Origin: Flaviramulus_B aquimarinus
Lineage (GTDB): Bacteria; Bacteroidota; Bacteroidia; Flavobacteriales; Flavobacteriaceae
NCBI RefSeq assembly: GCF_039543205.1
Contig: NZ_BAABJH010000007.1
Location: 242,642-306,641 of the forward strand
Direction: 5' to 3'
DNA length: 64,000 nt
Shown: positions 27,851 through 37,599 of the stretch, piece after piece
Layout: the number at the start of each line of letters is the position of its first letter
Position numbering within the stretch: position 1 is the stretch's first letter
Made by a program: the position numbers and the translations under genes
Notes under the pieces: model-generated
Database searches by the model: none
The model's input: only the letters and a program-made list of their open reading frames with translations
Told to the model about the DNA's origin: nothing

Positions 27851-30076
27851 TTATACTCTGGTAACCTTATCAATACCATTAATTTTTTTAAGTTTTTCTA
27901 AAAGCTTTTTTATGATGGTATTATTTTTCACAACAACATTTATTTTCCCAGAAAACAAGCCATCATGACTTTCGAAACTAATACTCTTCATATTTACATG
28001 CATATTTTCTGAAACAATACTGGTTATGTCGTTTACCAAACCAATATGGTCTATACCAGTGAGTATTATTTTTGCAGAAAACTCTTGTTGTGTGGAGTCA
28101 ATCCACTTTGCGGGCATAATTCTATAGGCATAATTAGATTGTAAGCTTACTGCATTTGGGCAATTGTTTTTGTGCACTTTTAAACCTTCATTAACGGTTA
28201 AAAAGCCAAAAACGTTGTCGCCAGGGATTGGGTTGCAACAATTTGATAATTTATAGTCTAATTTTTCTTCTTCCTTATTAAAAACAATCGAGTCGTATTT
28301 TAGTGTAACTTCATCTTTTTCTAACTCCTCTTTTTTTATAGGTGTTTTTCTTGAAATTTTATTTTTAATATAACTCATTAAAGCATTGCTTCTTGATGAA
28401 GCGTAGCTTTTAAGCATAGTATTATCAATTGAGCCAATCCCAATTCTATAAAATAAATCCAGACTGGTTTTAAGCTTAAAGAAACGAACCATTTCGTTTG
28501 TAGACTGCTCATCAAGCGTAATTTTTAGCTGTTTTAATTTACGACGTAAAATTTCTTTACCATCTTCTCCTATAATTTTCCGGTCTTCTTTTAGAGCCGA
28601 TTTAATTTTACTTCTAGCTCGTGCAGTTGATGCATAATTTAACCAGTTAGGGTTTGGTTTTGCATTTTCTGCAGTTAAAATATCGACTTGATCGCCACTT
28701 TTTAACTCATGGCTTAATGGTACTAATTTTCCGTTTACTTTAGCGCCTCGTGTTTTCATACCTACTTCGGTATGAATATTAAAAGCAAAATCTAATGCTG
28801 TAGCACCTTTTGGGAGTGATTTTAATTCTCCTGTAGGTGTAAAAACAAAAATTTCTTTGGAGTATAGGTTGAGTTTAAACTGCTCTACAAAATCAACGGC
28901 ATTGGTTTCAGGGTTCTCAAGCGCTTCTTGAAGTCTGTTTATCCAACTTTCTAAATTGTCTTCTTTTTCGTTGCCTTGTTTGTATTTATAGTGGGCAGCA
29001 TATCCTTTTTCGGCAATTTCATTCATACGGCTACTACGAATTTGCACTTCTACCCAACGACCTTTTGGTCCCATAACCGTAATGTGTAAAGCTTCATAGC
29101 CTGTTCCTTTTGGTGATGAAATCCAGTCACGTAACCTAATAGGGTTAGGCCTAAAATGATCGGTAACTACGGAATAGATTTTCCAAGCTATAAACTTTTC
29201 ATTTTGAGGGTCATTATCACATTCATAGATAATCCGTATGGCAAACTTATCATAAACTTCATCAAAAGGCACGCCTTGATTAGTCATTTTCCTGCGGATT
29301 GAGAAAATAGATTTTGGCCGCCCTTTTATAGTATATTTAAGTTTTTCTTTATCTAAAGAGTTTTTTATAACCTCACTAAATTGGGCAATGTACAAATCTT
29401 GTTCCTCCTTACTATCCTTTATTTTATCAAAAATATCATTATAAACATCAGGTTCAGTGTATTTTAATCCTAAATCTTCTAGTTCGGTTTTTATATTATA
29501 AAGCCCAATTCTGTGTGCTAAAGGAGCGTAAATATATAGTGTTTCTGAAGCAATTTTAACTTGTTTGTCAGCACGCATCGCATCCATTGTTTGCATGTTA
29601 TGGAGTCTGTCTGCAATCTTAATTATAATAACCCGTACATCATCATTAAGTGTGAGTAGCATTTTACGGAAATTCTCTGCCTGTAACGATACATCCATAT
29701 CTTTCTCCTTACTTAAAGAAGATATTTTAGTAAGCCCATCAACAATAGTGGCAATAGTTTTTCCGAATAGTTTTTCTATATCTTCAATGTCGTAATCTGG
29801 ACTGTCTTCAACCACATCATGAAGAAGTGCTGCTGCAATGGAAGTCGCATCTAAACCAATTTCCTGCGCTACTATTTTAGCAACAGCTATGGGATGGAAA
29901 ATGTAAGCTTCTCCAGATTTTCTGCGTTGATTTTTATGCCCGTCCAAAGCAATTTCAAAAGCACTACGAATGAGTTTTTTGTCATCTTTAGAAAGTGTTG
30001 TGTAGCTAACTTTTAGTAACTCTTTGTAGGCTTTGGCAATGGCTGCATTCTCTTTTTCTATGGCTTCCTCTGTCAT
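27851..30076 (-). CDS. spoT: Bifunctional (p)ppGpp synthetase/hydrolase (RelA/SpoT homolog)
   Basis: A 741-residue Rsh enzyme that makes and degrades the stringent-response alarmone. Domains in order: HD hydrolase (about 45-200), with the metal-binding LLHDVVEDSP and DRLHNMQTMDAM both intact; synthetase (about 245-365), with GRPKSIFSIRRKM and YDKFAIRIIY; TGS (about 400-460; IFVFTPTGELKSLPKGATALDFA); a Cys/His-containing segment (SNCCNPIPGD...HKNNCPN); and a C-terminal ACT domain. The intact HD residues suggest that hydrolase activity is kept. It lies 72 nt downstream of rdgB on the same strand. Confidence 0.95.
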   Translation of the reverse strand: MTEEAIEKENAAIAKAYKELLKVSYTTLSKDDKKLIRSAFEIALDGHKNQRRKSGEAYIFHPIAVAKIVAQEIGLDATSIAAALLHDVVEDSPDYDIEDIEKLFGKTIATIVDGLTKISSLSKEKDMDVSLQAENFRKMLLTLNDDVRVIIIKIADRLHNMQTMDAMRADKQVKIASETLYIYAPLAHRIGLYNIKTELEDLGLKYTEPDVYNDIFDKIKDSKEEQDLYIAQFSEVIKNSLDKEKLKYTIKGRPKSIFSIRRKMTNQGVPFDEVYDKFAIRIIYECDNDPQNEKFIAWKIYSVVTDHFRPNPIRLRDWISSPKGTGYEALHITVMGPKGRWVEVQIRSSRMNEIAEKGYAAHYKYKQGNEKEDNLESWINRLQEALENPETNAVDFVEQFKLNLYSKEIFVFTPTGELKSLPKGATALDFAFNIHTEVGMKTRGAKVNGKLVPLSHELKSGDQVDILTAENAKPNPNWLNYASTARARSKIKSALKEDRKIIGEDGKEILRRKLKQLKITLDEQSTNEMVRFFKLKTSLDLFYRIGIGSIDNTMLKSYASSRSNALMSYIKNKISRKTPIKKEELEKDEVTLKYDSIVFNKEEEKLDYKLSNCCNPIPGDNVFGFLTVNEGLKVHKNNCPNAVSLQSNYAYRIMPAKWIDSTQQEFSAKIILTGIDHIGLVNDITSIVSENMHVNMKSISFESHDGLFSGKINVVVKNNTIIKKLLEKLKKINGIDKVTRV

Positions 30077-30148
30077 AGATTAAAAGTAACATAATCTATA
30101 CGAACCACCAACCCGAAATTTATTTTTTTATGACTAATTTTTAAAGTA

Positions 30149-30721
30149 CTATGAGTTTAAGAATTCAATAAGTTGAAATATGGCTTTTCCACGATGTCCG
30201 ATACTGTTTTTAAGTTTTAAGTCCATTTCGGCAAAGGTTATTTTATGGTCTTTTGGTTTAAATATGGGGTCGTAACCAAAACCTTCTTTACCATGTTTTT
30301 CCTCAGTGATTTCGCCTTCACAAATACCAGTGAATGTTAATTGCTTTTTGTTAAGCTTTAAGGCAATAACCGTTTTAAATTGTGCTTTTCGGTTTTCAAT
30401 GGTATTTAATTTTTTCAGTAGTAAATTCATATTATCTTCAGCATTACGTTGTGTCCCAGCATAACGCGCTGAGTATACACCAGGAGCTCCATTTAAAGCA
30501 TCGACTTCTAATCCAGTATCATCTGCAAAACAATCGTAACCATAATTTTTTTTAATGTATTCTGCTTTTTGAATGGCATTGCCTTCTATAGTGTTTTGTG
30601 TTTCTGGAATATCTTCAAAACAACCAATGTCTTTTAGGCTTAGTAGCTTAATATTATGGGGAATTAAAGCTTGTACTTCTTTAAGTTTATTTAAGTTATT
30701 GGTGGCAAAAACTAGCTGCAT
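30149..30721 (-). CDS. rdgB: Non-canonical purine NTP pyrophosphatase (RdgB/HAM1)
   Basis: A 190-residue housecleaning enzyme that hydrolyses ITP/dITP and XTP to the monophosphates. The N-terminal FATNNLNKLKEV nucleotide loop, the EGNAIQKAEY segment, the DDTGLEVDALNGAPGVYSAR metal-binding stretch and the C-terminal SHRGKA-like NSIGHRGKA are present. Length is normal. It is upstream of the (p)ppGpp enzyme and probably shares its transcript. Confidence 0.95.
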   Translation of the reverse strand: MQLVFATNNLNKLKEVQALIPHNIKLLSLKDIGCFEDIPETQNTIEGNAIQKAEYIKKNYGYDCFADDTGLEVDALNGAPGVYSARYAGTQRNAEDNMNLLLKKLNTIENRKAQFKTVIALKLNKKQLTFTGICEGEITEEKHGKEGFGYDPIFKPKDHKITFAEMDLKLKNSIGHRGKAIFQLIEFLNS

Positions 30722-30894
30722 GCGAATATGGATTTTTAATATTCAAAAGTACTATTATATATGTTTATATGAAATAGTTTAGATTTAATAATACAAAGGA
30801 CGATTTTACAACTATTTTATGACTTTTGTTCTGTGGGGATGTTTAAAAAAATATTATCTTAGAATAAAATTAATAACGTTAAAAAAAGACGAAT

Positions 30895-31194
30895 ATGACA
30901 GTTAGCATTCAGTATGTAGGTGTAGATGTAAGTGGCACACTATCAGCTTTTACGAAAGAGAAATTAGAGAAATTGTTTAATAGGTATGAGTTTTTAATAA
31001 ATGCAACCGTACATTTCAAACAGGATGAGAAACAGGACGATATTGGCAAGATTTGTAATATTGAGTTAAGTTTACCAGGACCAAGAATTTTTGCTACATC
31101 TAATGAACGTAATTTTGAAGTATCGGTAAGAGAAACAATTAGTGATTTAGAACGTCAGCTTAAAAAGCGAAAGGAAATTTATAAAACACATTAA
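30895..31194 (+). CDS. hpf: Ribosome hibernation promoting factor (short HPF/RaiA family)
   Basis: A 99-residue protein of the HPF/RaiA fold (beta-alpha-beta-beta-beta-alpha), which binds the 30S decoding region in stationary phase. It shows the early QYVGVDVSGTLSAFTKEKLEKL helix, central strands and the basic C-terminal helix ISDLERQLKKRKEIYK. It lacks the C-terminal dimerisation domain of long HPF, so it is the short form. Stand-alone, with a palindromic terminator shared with rlmH. Confidence 0.87.
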   Translation: MTVSIQYVGVDVSGTLSAFTKEKLEKLFNRYEFLINATVHFKQDEKQDDIGKICNIELSLPGPRIFATSNERNFEVSVRETISDLERQLKKRKEIYKTH

Positions 31195-31228
31195 AAAATA
31201 ATTGTAGGAAGACTTAGGACCAAAGATG

Positions 31229-31264
31229 AAAGATGACTAAAAACTAGTTTTTAGTCATCTTTTT
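31229..31264. terminator. Bidirectional terminator between hpf and rlmH
   Basis: A perfect 30-bp palindrome at 31231-31260 (half-site AGATGACTAAAAACT), extended by AA/TT to 17-bp arms, followed by T-runs on both strands. It separates two convergent genes. Confidence 0.85.
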
Positions 31265-31302
31265 ATATTTTACAACAACAACTCTACACTAGGACTGAAA
31301 TC

Positions 31303-31776
31303 TTATCTGTGATGATAAGGTTCATTTTTTAAAATAGTAAATCCGCGATACAACTGTTCAATAAAAAAGAGACGAATCATTTGATGTGAAAATGTCATTT
31401 TAGATAAAGATAGTTTTCCATTTGCCTTTTTGTACATATCTTCAGAAAAACCATAAGGGCCTCCAATAACAAATACCAATTCCTTAATTCCAGAATTCAT
31501 ATACTTTTGTAAGTAAGATGAAAATCCAACAGAATCCATTTGTTTGCCATTTTCGTCTAATAAGATTAAAATAGCATTGGTGTTTAGTTTTTTCAAAATA
31601 AGTTCACCTTCCTTTTTATTTTGTTGCACTTCACTTAAATTTTTGCTGTTTTTTATATCAGGAATAATGTCTAAATGGAATTTAATATAATAGCCTAAGC
31701 GTTTTGTGTAATCATCAATTAGGCTTGTAAGTTGTTTGTTATCAGTTTTTCCAATGGCAATAAGTTTAATAGTCAT
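31303..31776 (-). CDS. rlmH: 23S rRNA (pseudouridine1915-N3)-methyltransferase RlmH
   Basis: A 157-residue SPOUT methyltransferase that modifies pseudouridine 1915 of 23S rRNA. The AdoMet-binding trefoil-knot segments FVIGGPYGFSEDMY and LSLSKMTFSHQMIRLFFIEQLYR are complete, and the C-terminus NEPYHHR is the family's typical end. Length is standard. Single gene. Confidence 0.96.
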   Translation of the reverse strand: MTIKLIAIGKTDNKQLTSLIDDYTKRLGYYIKFHLDIIPDIKNSKNLSEVQQNKKEGELILKKLNTNAILILLDENGKQMDSVGFSSYLQKYMNSGIKELVFVIGGPYGFSEDMYKKANGKLSLSKMTFSHQMIRLFFIEQLYRGFTILKNEPYHHR

Positions 31777-31876
31777 AAAAGCAAAATTACTGTTTAGTAG
31801 TTATGAATAATGTATTTAAATAACAAAAAATTATAAAATTCGTAAATGTAAAATATAATTTAGTAAATCAATTTCT

Positions 31877-31884
31877 TATTTTTG
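31877..31884 (+). promoter_or_regulatory. Putative -7 box of nadC
   Basis: TATTTTTG fits TAnnTTTG and lies 20 nt before the nadC ATG. No TTG at the ideal -33 distance. Confidence 0.4.
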
Positions 31885-31904
31885 TTGCAAACCAAAAATA
31901 AATT

Positions 31905-32765
31905 ATGATTACACAAGAGCAATTTGACACGGAAGTTAAGATGATAATTTCTAATGCCATAAGGGAAGATGTTGGAGATGGTGACCATAGTTCGTTAGCT
32001 TGTATTCCACATAATGCTAGAGGAAAAGCTAAAATTTTGGTAAAGGACAAAGGTGTTATAGGCGGTGTTAATTTTGCTAAAAAAGTCTTTGCATATGTTG
32101 ATAAAAATTTAAAATTAGATGTCCGTATTGAAGACGGGACTGAGGTTACTTTTGGCGATGTTGTTATGTACATTGAAGGATCATCGCAATCGATATTAAA
32201 AGCTGAGCGCACTGTTTTAAACGCTATGCAACGCATGAGTGCCATTGCTACCAAAACCAGAATGTTTGTTAATTTAATAGATGGCACCAAAACTAGAATT
32301 TTAGATACGCGTAAAACAACACCAGGTATTCGTGTGTTGGAAAAATGGGCGGTAAAAATTGGTGGTGGCGAAAATCATAGATTTGCGTTATATGATATGA
32401 TTATGTTAAAAGACAATCATATAGATTTTGCAGGTGGAATTACCAGAGCTATTGAAACCACAAAGCAATATTTAAAAGAAACAGGAAAGGATTTGAAAAT
32501 CATGGTGGAAGCCAGAGATTTAATTGAAGTTGAGGAAATTTTAAATAACGATGGTGTTTATAGAATCCTGTTAGACAATTTTGATTATGAAGATACCAGA
32601 AAAGCTGTTAAATTAATAGGCGATAAATGTCTTACCGAATCTTCAGGTAACATAAATGAAACAACAATAAGACATTATGCTGAATGTGGTGTAAATTATA
32701 TTTCTTGTGGCGCCTTAACACATTCTGTACATAATATGGATTTAAGTTTAAAAGCTATAAAGTAA
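31905..32765 (+). CDS. nadC: Nicotinate-nucleotide pyrophosphorylase (carboxylating)
   Basis: A 286-residue quinolinate phosphoribosyltransferase, which converts quinolinate and PRPP to nicotinate mononucleotide in de novo NAD synthesis. Visible elements are EDVGDGDHSS at the N-terminus, ERTVLNAMQRMSAIAT, the DTRKTTPGIRVLEKWAVKIG substrate segment, HRFALYDMIMLKDNH and the C-terminal ESSGNINETTIRHYAECGV. Standard length. The two other NAD genes (nadA, nadB) are not in the window. Confidence 0.96.
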   Translation: MITQEQFDTEVKMIISNAIREDVGDGDHSSLACIPHNARGKAKILVKDKGVIGGVNFAKKVFAYVDKNLKLDVRIEDGTEVTFGDVVMYIEGSSQSILKAERTVLNAMQRMSAIATKTRMFVNLIDGTKTRILDTRKTTPGIRVLEKWAVKIGGGENHRFALYDMIMLKDNHIDFAGGITRAIETTKQYLKETGKDLKIMVEARDLIEVEEILNNDGVYRILLDNFDYEDTRKAVKLIGDKCLTESSGNINETTIRHYAECGVNYISCGALTHSVHNMDLSLKAIK

Positions 32766-32822
32766 TTTATTGAATACTTTATAATAGCTGTTTTATACTT
32801 AAAAAGACAATCTTAATTTTAA

Positions 32823-32830
32823 TAGCTTTG
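32823..32830 (+). promoter_or_regulatory. Putative -7 box of the BrkB-like/priA unit
   Basis: TAGCTTTG (TAnnTTTG) lies 26 nt before the ATG at 32857. No clear -33 element. Confidence 0.35.
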
Positions 32831-32856
32831 CAGTAAATCGTAAATGCAAATTATTA

Positions 32857-33798
32857 ATGACCAAACCTATTGAAGACAAGCTTGAAAAAATCCCTGTGAT
32901 TAATGTCTTGGTGCGGTTTTTTAAAAGAATAAAATTACCTGGGTTTGAAGGCCTCTCTATATACGACCTTCTTGAAATGTATATTATAGGTATTGTTGAA
33001 GGAGCTGTAACAACAAGAGCTAGTGCTATTGCCTTTAGTTTTTTTACAGCTATTTTTCCTTTTTTACTTTTTATTATAATTATAATTCCTGTATTGCCTT
33101 TTGATAATTTTCAAACTGAGTTCTTGGCTTTTTTAGATTCTTTTTTACCGCCTCAGACATCAGAATTTTTTAATGAAAATATTTTTAATAATATTAGTAC
33201 AAGTAAACAAGGGCGTTTACTATCATCAATATTCATTTTATCAATTATCTTAATGACCAATGGAGTTAATGCTGTGTTTTCAGGATTTGAACATTCCTAT
33301 CATAAACAATTGGTTCGTAACGTGTTTAAGCAATGGTTGTACGCATTGGGAGTTGCTATTATTTTGGCTTTGTTGCTTATTATTACAGTTGGGGTATTTG
33401 GGTATTTTCAAATATATATTATTACACCTTTGTATGAAAGTATTAGTGGTAAGCTTATAGATGAGTCCGATTCTGGAATAGCATGGATTCTATTTTCAAA
33501 ATATGCCTTTTTCATACTAATGGTTTACATAGCAACAGCTACACTTTATTATTTTGGAACAAAAGAAGGTAAGCACTCAAATTTCTTTTCAATTGGTGCT
33601 TTATTTACCACTTTTCTAATTATTTTAACATCATATTTGTTTGGTATATATATTGAAAATTTTAGTCAGTATAACAAGCTTTATGGTTCTATTGGAGCTT
33701 TACTAATTCTTTTATTCTACTTATGGCTTAATGCCAATATTTTACTTTTAGGTTATGAGTTAAATGCCTCGTTGAACAAACTACGAAAAACATACTAG
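32857..33798 (+). CDS. YihY/BrkB-family inner membrane protein
   Basis: A 313-residue polytopic membrane protein of the YihY/UPF0761 (virulence factor BrkB) family. It has about six hydrophobic segments, the family-typical RASAIAFSFFTAIFPFLLF start of the first helix, the central FSGFEHSYHK region and a C-terminal GSIGALLILLFYLWLNANILLLGYELNA. The biochemical role of the family is unclear (once misnamed ribonuclease BN). priA starts 3 nt after the stop, so the two are co-transcribed. Confidence 0.9.
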   Translation: MTKPIEDKLEKIPVINVLVRFFKRIKLPGFEGLSIYDLLEMYIIGIVEGAVTTRASAIAFSFFTAIFPFLLFIIIIIPVLPFDNFQTEFLAFLDSFLPPQTSEFFNENIFNNISTSKQGRLLSSIFILSIILMTNGVNAVFSGFEHSYHKQLVRNVFKQWLYALGVAIILALLLIITVGVFGYFQIYIITPLYESISGKLIDESDSGIAWILFSKYAFFILMVYIATATLYYFGTKEGKHSNFFSIGALFTTFLIILTSYLFGIYIENFSQYNKLYGSIGALLILLFYLWLNANILLLGYELNASLNKLRKTY

Positions 33799-33801
33799 TT
33801 T

Positions 33802-36255
33802 ATGGCATATTTTATTGATGTTATAATACCCATTCCTCTAAAAAAGTTATTTACTTATAGTATAACCGCATCTGAATCTGATTTTTTAAAAGTCGGTATG
33901 CGCGTAGCTGTACCTTTTGGGAAATCTAAAATATACACAGGTATTGTTTATAATATACATAATCAGAAACCAAGGGTATATGAGGCTAAAGAGATTCAGC
34001 AAATTTTAGATGACAAACCTATTGTAAGTGAAAAACAATTACAGTTATGGCAATGGATAGCTAGTTATTATATGTGTACATTGGGAGATGTTATGCGAGC
34101 TGCATTACCAAGTGCTTTTATTTTAGAAAGTGAAACTGTGGTTTCTAAAAATAACTTAAAAAACATTGATGAATCTATTTTAAAAGATGATGAGTTTTTG
34201 GTTTTTGAAGCCTTACACCATCAATCGTCTTTAAAGATTCATGATATTTCTAACATTCTTGATAAAAAGAATGTGTTCCCAGTAATTAAAAGACTTATTG
34301 AAAAAGAAGCTATTTCGGTTGAGGAGGAGGTTTATGAAAAGTACAAACCAAAATTAGTTAGATATGTAAAATTACATGCTCATTTTTCTTCGGAAAAAGC
34401 ACTTCAAGAATTGTTGAATGATTTAAGTAGAGCACCAAAGCAACGCGAGGTTATAATGACTTTGTTTTCGGTTTCTGCCACTACAAAAAAGCCTGTGAAA
34501 GTTAAGGACTTGGTCAATGTAAGTGGTGCATCTTCATCCATTATAAAAGCACTAATAGGTAAGAATATTCTTGAAGAATATCATATCCAAACAGATCGTG
34601 TTCAGTACTCGGGTGATGAAAATGAAGCCACCAAGAATCTTAATGAGTATCAAAAAACAGCTTTAAGTGAAATAAAAACAGCTTTTGAAACTTACCATAC
34701 GACTTTGCTTCATGGAGTAACATCTTCTGGAAAAACCGAAGTTTATGTAAAGCTTATTGAAGATACTATAAAAGAAGACAAACAAGTTTTATATCTGCTT
34801 CCAGAAATAGCCTTAACTACCCAATTGGTTAGTAGGCTTCAGAATTACTTTGGAGAACAGGTGGCTGTTTTTCATTCTAAATATTCAGTCCATGAGCGTG
34901 TTGAGGTTTGGAATAACGTTTTGCATAAGTCCCCAAAAGCAAAAATAGTATTGGGAGCACGTTCATCTATTTTTTTACCTTTTAATAACTTAGGCTTAAT
35001 TATTGTTGATGAAGAGCATGAGCAATCTTTCAAACAATTTGATCCAGCACCACGTTATCACGCACGGGACACAGCAATTGTATTAGCGCATATGCACAGT
35101 GCAAAAACTCTTTTAGGCTCTGCTACGCCAAGTTTAGAAAGTTATTTTAATGCCAAGCAAAATAAATATGGACTTGTAGAAATAACAAAGCGATATAATG
35201 ATGTTTTGATGCCGGATATTGAATTGGTGGATATTAAAGATAAGCTTAAAAAGAAATGCATGAAAGGACATTTTAGCGATAGGCTTATTGAAGACATGAC
35301 CGAAACGCTTAAAGTAGGACATCAAATAATTTTATTTCAAAACAGACGTGGGTTTTCGCCAATTATAGAGTGCAAAACCTGTGGGCATTCACCACAGTGC
35401 CCTAACTGCGATGTGAGTTTAACCTATCATCAATACAGGAACCAATTACGCTGCCATTATTGCGGTTATAATTCTGCAATGATGCAAGACTGTGTGGCTT
35501 GTGGAAGTCAAGATTTAGATAACAAAGGTTTTGGTACAGAACAAATTGAAGAAGAAGTAAAACTGCTATTTCCAGATTATAAAGTGGCGAGAATGGATTT
35601 GGATACCACCCGTGGAAAATATGGCTATGAAAAAATAATCACAGCTTTAGAGCAGCGCGACATTGATATTTTGGTTGGCACACAAATGCTAACGAAGGGG
35701 TTGGATTTTAGAAATGTAAAGTTGGTGGGTATTATGAATGCTGATAATATGCTAAACTTCCCTGATTTTAGAGCACACGAGCGCAGTTTTCAACTCATGT
35801 TACAAGTGTCGGGTAGGGCAGGGCGTACTGAAGAACGTGGTAAAGTATTGATTCAGACCTACAATCCACATCATAATATATTGCAACAAGTATCTACCAA
35901 TAGTTATATGGATATGTTTAATGAGCAAATGAATGATCGGTATAATTTTAAATACCCTCCAGTGTTTAAGCAAATAAAAATCACATTAAAACATAAGGAT
36001 TATAGTCGGGTAGAAACAGCTTCGATTTGGTACGCTAAATCGTTAAGGCAACTATTTAAAGATTATGTATTAGGTCCAGAATCACCACCAATAGCTAGAA
36101 TTAGAAATCAATTTCATAAAAATATTTTAGTAAAAATTCCAAAGCAACAATCGTTACCAAAAACAAAAGAAGCTATTATTAAAATTAATAATAGCTTCCA
36201 GAGTATAAAAGATTTTCGGTCGGTTAAAGTAATTTTAAATGTCGATAACTTTTAG
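33802..36255 (+). CDS. priA: Primosomal protein N' (replication restart helicase PriA)
   Basis: An 817-residue superfamily 2 helicase that reloads the replisome at stalled forks. An N-terminal 3'BD-like domain (about 1-110; AYFIDVIIPIPLKKLFTYSI) and a winged-helix region precede the helicase. Walker A is LLHGVTSSGKTEVY, the DEAH-type box is IIVDEEHE, and the FLPF and GSATPSLES motifs are present. Between the helicase lobes lies the zinc-binding insertion with eight cysteines (CKTCGHSPQCPNC ... CHYCG ... CVACG). VSGRAGR is motif VI. Full length. Confidence 0.96.
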   Translation: MAYFIDVIIPIPLKKLFTYSITASESDFLKVGMRVAVPFGKSKIYTGIVYNIHNQKPRVYEAKEIQQILDDKPIVSEKQLQLWQWIASYYMCTLGDVMRAALPSAFILESETVVSKNNLKNIDESILKDDEFLVFEALHHQSSLKIHDISNILDKKNVFPVIKRLIEKEAISVEEEVYEKYKPKLVRYVKLHAHFSSEKALQELLNDLSRAPKQREVIMTLFSVSATTKKPVKVKDLVNVSGASSSIIKALIGKNILEEYHIQTDRVQYSGDENEATKNLNEYQKTALSEIKTAFETYHTTLLHGVTSSGKTEVYVKLIEDTIKEDKQVLYLLPEIALTTQLVSRLQNYFGEQVAVFHSKYSVHERVEVWNNVLHKSPKAKIVLGARSSIFLPFNNLGLIIVDEEHEQSFKQFDPAPRYHARDTAIVLAHMHSAKTLLGSATPSLESYFNAKQNKYGLVEITKRYNDVLMPDIELVDIKDKLKKKCMKGHFSDRLIEDMTETLKVGHQIILFQNRRGFSPIIECKTCGHSPQCPNCDVSLTYHQYRNQLRCHYCGYNSAMMQDCVACGSQDLDNKGFGTEQIEEEVKLLFPDYKVARMDLDTTRGKYGYEKIITALEQRDIDILVGTQMLTKGLDFRNVKLVGIMNADNMLNFPDFRAHERSFQLMLQVSGRAGRTEERGKVLIQTYNPHHNILQQVSTNSYMDMFNEQMNDRYNFKYPPVFKQIKITLKHKDYSRVETASIWYAKSLRQLFKDYVLGPESPPIARIRNQFHKNILVKIPKQQSLPKTKEAIIKINNSFQSIKDFRSVKVILNVDNF

Positions 36256-36309
36256 TAAAACACATCAAATGAAAGTCAACAGACGTACATAAGTTGTGTT
36301 TGTTGGATT

Positions 36310-36332
36310 AATACCGCTACAAGAGCGGTATT
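36310..36332. terminator. Terminator between priA and the LytTR regulator
   Basis: Arms AATACCGCT (36310-36318) and AGCGGTATT (36324-36332) with a 5-nt loop, lying between two convergent genes. The T-tract is weak on both strands. Confidence 0.65.
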
Positions 36333-36352
36333 ATTTAATTTAGTTTATGCTT

Positions 36353-37048
36353 TTAAATATTATTTAGAGCATCAACAAGTTGAGTCTTTTTGTTTCTACT
36401 TAAAGGTATTTCATAAGCACCAACTTCAACATTTTTACTGTTAAATCTGTCAATTTTATCAAGATTTACAATATATGATTTATGGATTCTTAAAAATTTA
36501 CCTTCAGGTAATTCAGCTTCAAAAGATTTCATTGTAGATAATACTACTAAGCTGTTTTCTTCTGTAACAAGTTTTACATAATCACCAAGGGCTTCAATCC
36601 ACTTAATGTCCTTAATATAAACTTTACGTTTTTTAAGGTTACTCTTTACAAAAATATGCTCGCCTTCTTCCTCGTTAAAGTCTAAAGTCAGTCTATGCTG
36701 CTCTAAGGCTTTATCTACAGAGGTATTAAAACGTTCTCTTGTAATGGGTTTATGCAAGTAATCGGTAGCGTCGTAATTAAATGCTTTAAAAGCATATTCG
36801 GTTTTACCGGTTACAAAAATAATTTGGGGTTTGTTGTTTAATACGTCTAAAAGTTCAAATCCATTTAGCACTGGCATTTCAATGTCTAAAAAAATTAAGT
36901 CTACTTGATGCGTATTTAAACCATTTTTAGTTTCTAAAGCACTACTGTACTCTGCAATTAAGTTGAGAGAGGGGTGATTCTCTACTAACTTAACAATAGA
37001 GAGACGTTGTATTGCTGAATCGTCTACTACTACACAGTTTAAAGTCAT
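36353..37048 (-). CDS. LytTR-type two-component response regulator (orphan)
   Basis: A 231-residue response regulator. The receiver domain (about 3-115) has the acidic pair VDDS, the phospho-acceptor D55 in LIFLDIEMPVLNG, and KPI (Lys near 104). The C-terminal LytTR DNA-binding domain (about 130-229) has DIKWIEALGDYVKLV and FLRIHKSYIVNLDKID. LytTR proteins bind paired direct repeats about two helical turns apart. No sensor kinase is adjacent, so the input signal is unknown. It is convergent with priA and divergent from the ribosomal-protein operon. Confidence 0.92.
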   Translation of the reverse strand: MTLNCVVVDDSAIQRLSIVKLVENHPSLNLIAEYSSALETKNGLNTHQVDLIFLDIEMPVLNGFELLDVLNNKPQIIFVTGKTEYAFKAFNYDATDYLHKPITRERFNTSVDKALEQHRLTLDFNEEEGEHIFVKSNLKKRKVYIKDIKWIEALGDYVKLVTEENSLVVLSTMKSFEAELPEGKFLRIHKSYIVNLDKIDRFNSKNVEVGAYEIPLSRNKKTQLVDALNNI

Positions 37049-37196
37049 AACATTTTATATTATTTCGGTTAAGATATCGACAATAGTACAAAAAATTCGG
37101 CTAAAAACCAAAAATCATCGGTAAACTGCTTAATTTAACATAATTTTAACACTTTTTGTTTACCATGGTTTGTGTTCAAAATTTGGCCTTATAATA

Positions 37197-37227
37197 TTGT
37201 GTAATATATAGAAATTAATTATTTTTG
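37197..37227 (+). promoter_or_regulatory. Promoter of the rpsF-rpsR-rplI operon
   Basis: TTG at 37197-37199, 20 nt spacer, then TATTTTTG at 37220-37227. This is a good match to the Bacteroidota -33/-7 pattern, 31 nt before the rpsF ATG. Confidence 0.6.
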
Positions 37228-37258
37228 CAGCCAATTTTTAACAATAAAAACGATTTTT

Positions 37259-37597
37259 ATGAATCATTATGAAACTGTTTTCATCTTAAATCCCGTTTTA
37301 TCTGAAGATCAGATAAAGGAAACAGTAAAGAAATATGAAGATTTTCTTGTTTCTAACGGCGCTAAGATGGTATCAAAAGAAGATTGGGGGCTAAAAAAGT
37401 TAGCTTATCCAATACAAAACAAAAAAAGTGGATTTTATCACTTATTTGAATATCAGGTAGCTGGTGAGGTTATTAACCCATTAGAAGTGGAATTTGGACG
37501 TGATGAGCGTTTTATGCGTCATTTAACGGTTGCTTTAGATAAGCATGCCATTTCTTGGGCAGAGAGAAGAAGAGATAAACTTAAACAAAAAGCTTAA
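37259..37597 (+). CDS. rpsF: 30S ribosomal protein S6
   Basis: A 112-residue S6 protein (small subunit platform, pairs with S18). It begins [19 protein letters not shown] and has [20 protein letters not shown] and [16 protein letters not shown], as expected. It is the first gene of a three-gene operon; S18 starts 2 nt after its stop. Confidence 0.97.
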   Translation: MNHYETVFILNPVLSEDQIKETVKKYEDFLVSNGAKMVSKEDWGLKKLAYPIQNKKSGFYHLFEYQVAGEVINPLEVEFGRDERFMRHLTVALDKHAISWAERRRDKLKQKA

Positions 37598-37599
37598 TT

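Noticed and set aside
31782..31789. TAATTTTG on the minus strand as an rlmH promoter
   Set aside because: It ends only 5 nt before the ATG and has no -33 TTG; it would imply a leaderless transcript, which I cannot support.
31868..32290. 140-aa minus-strand ORF
   Set aside because: It is the antisense shadow of nadC, whose motifs are complete.
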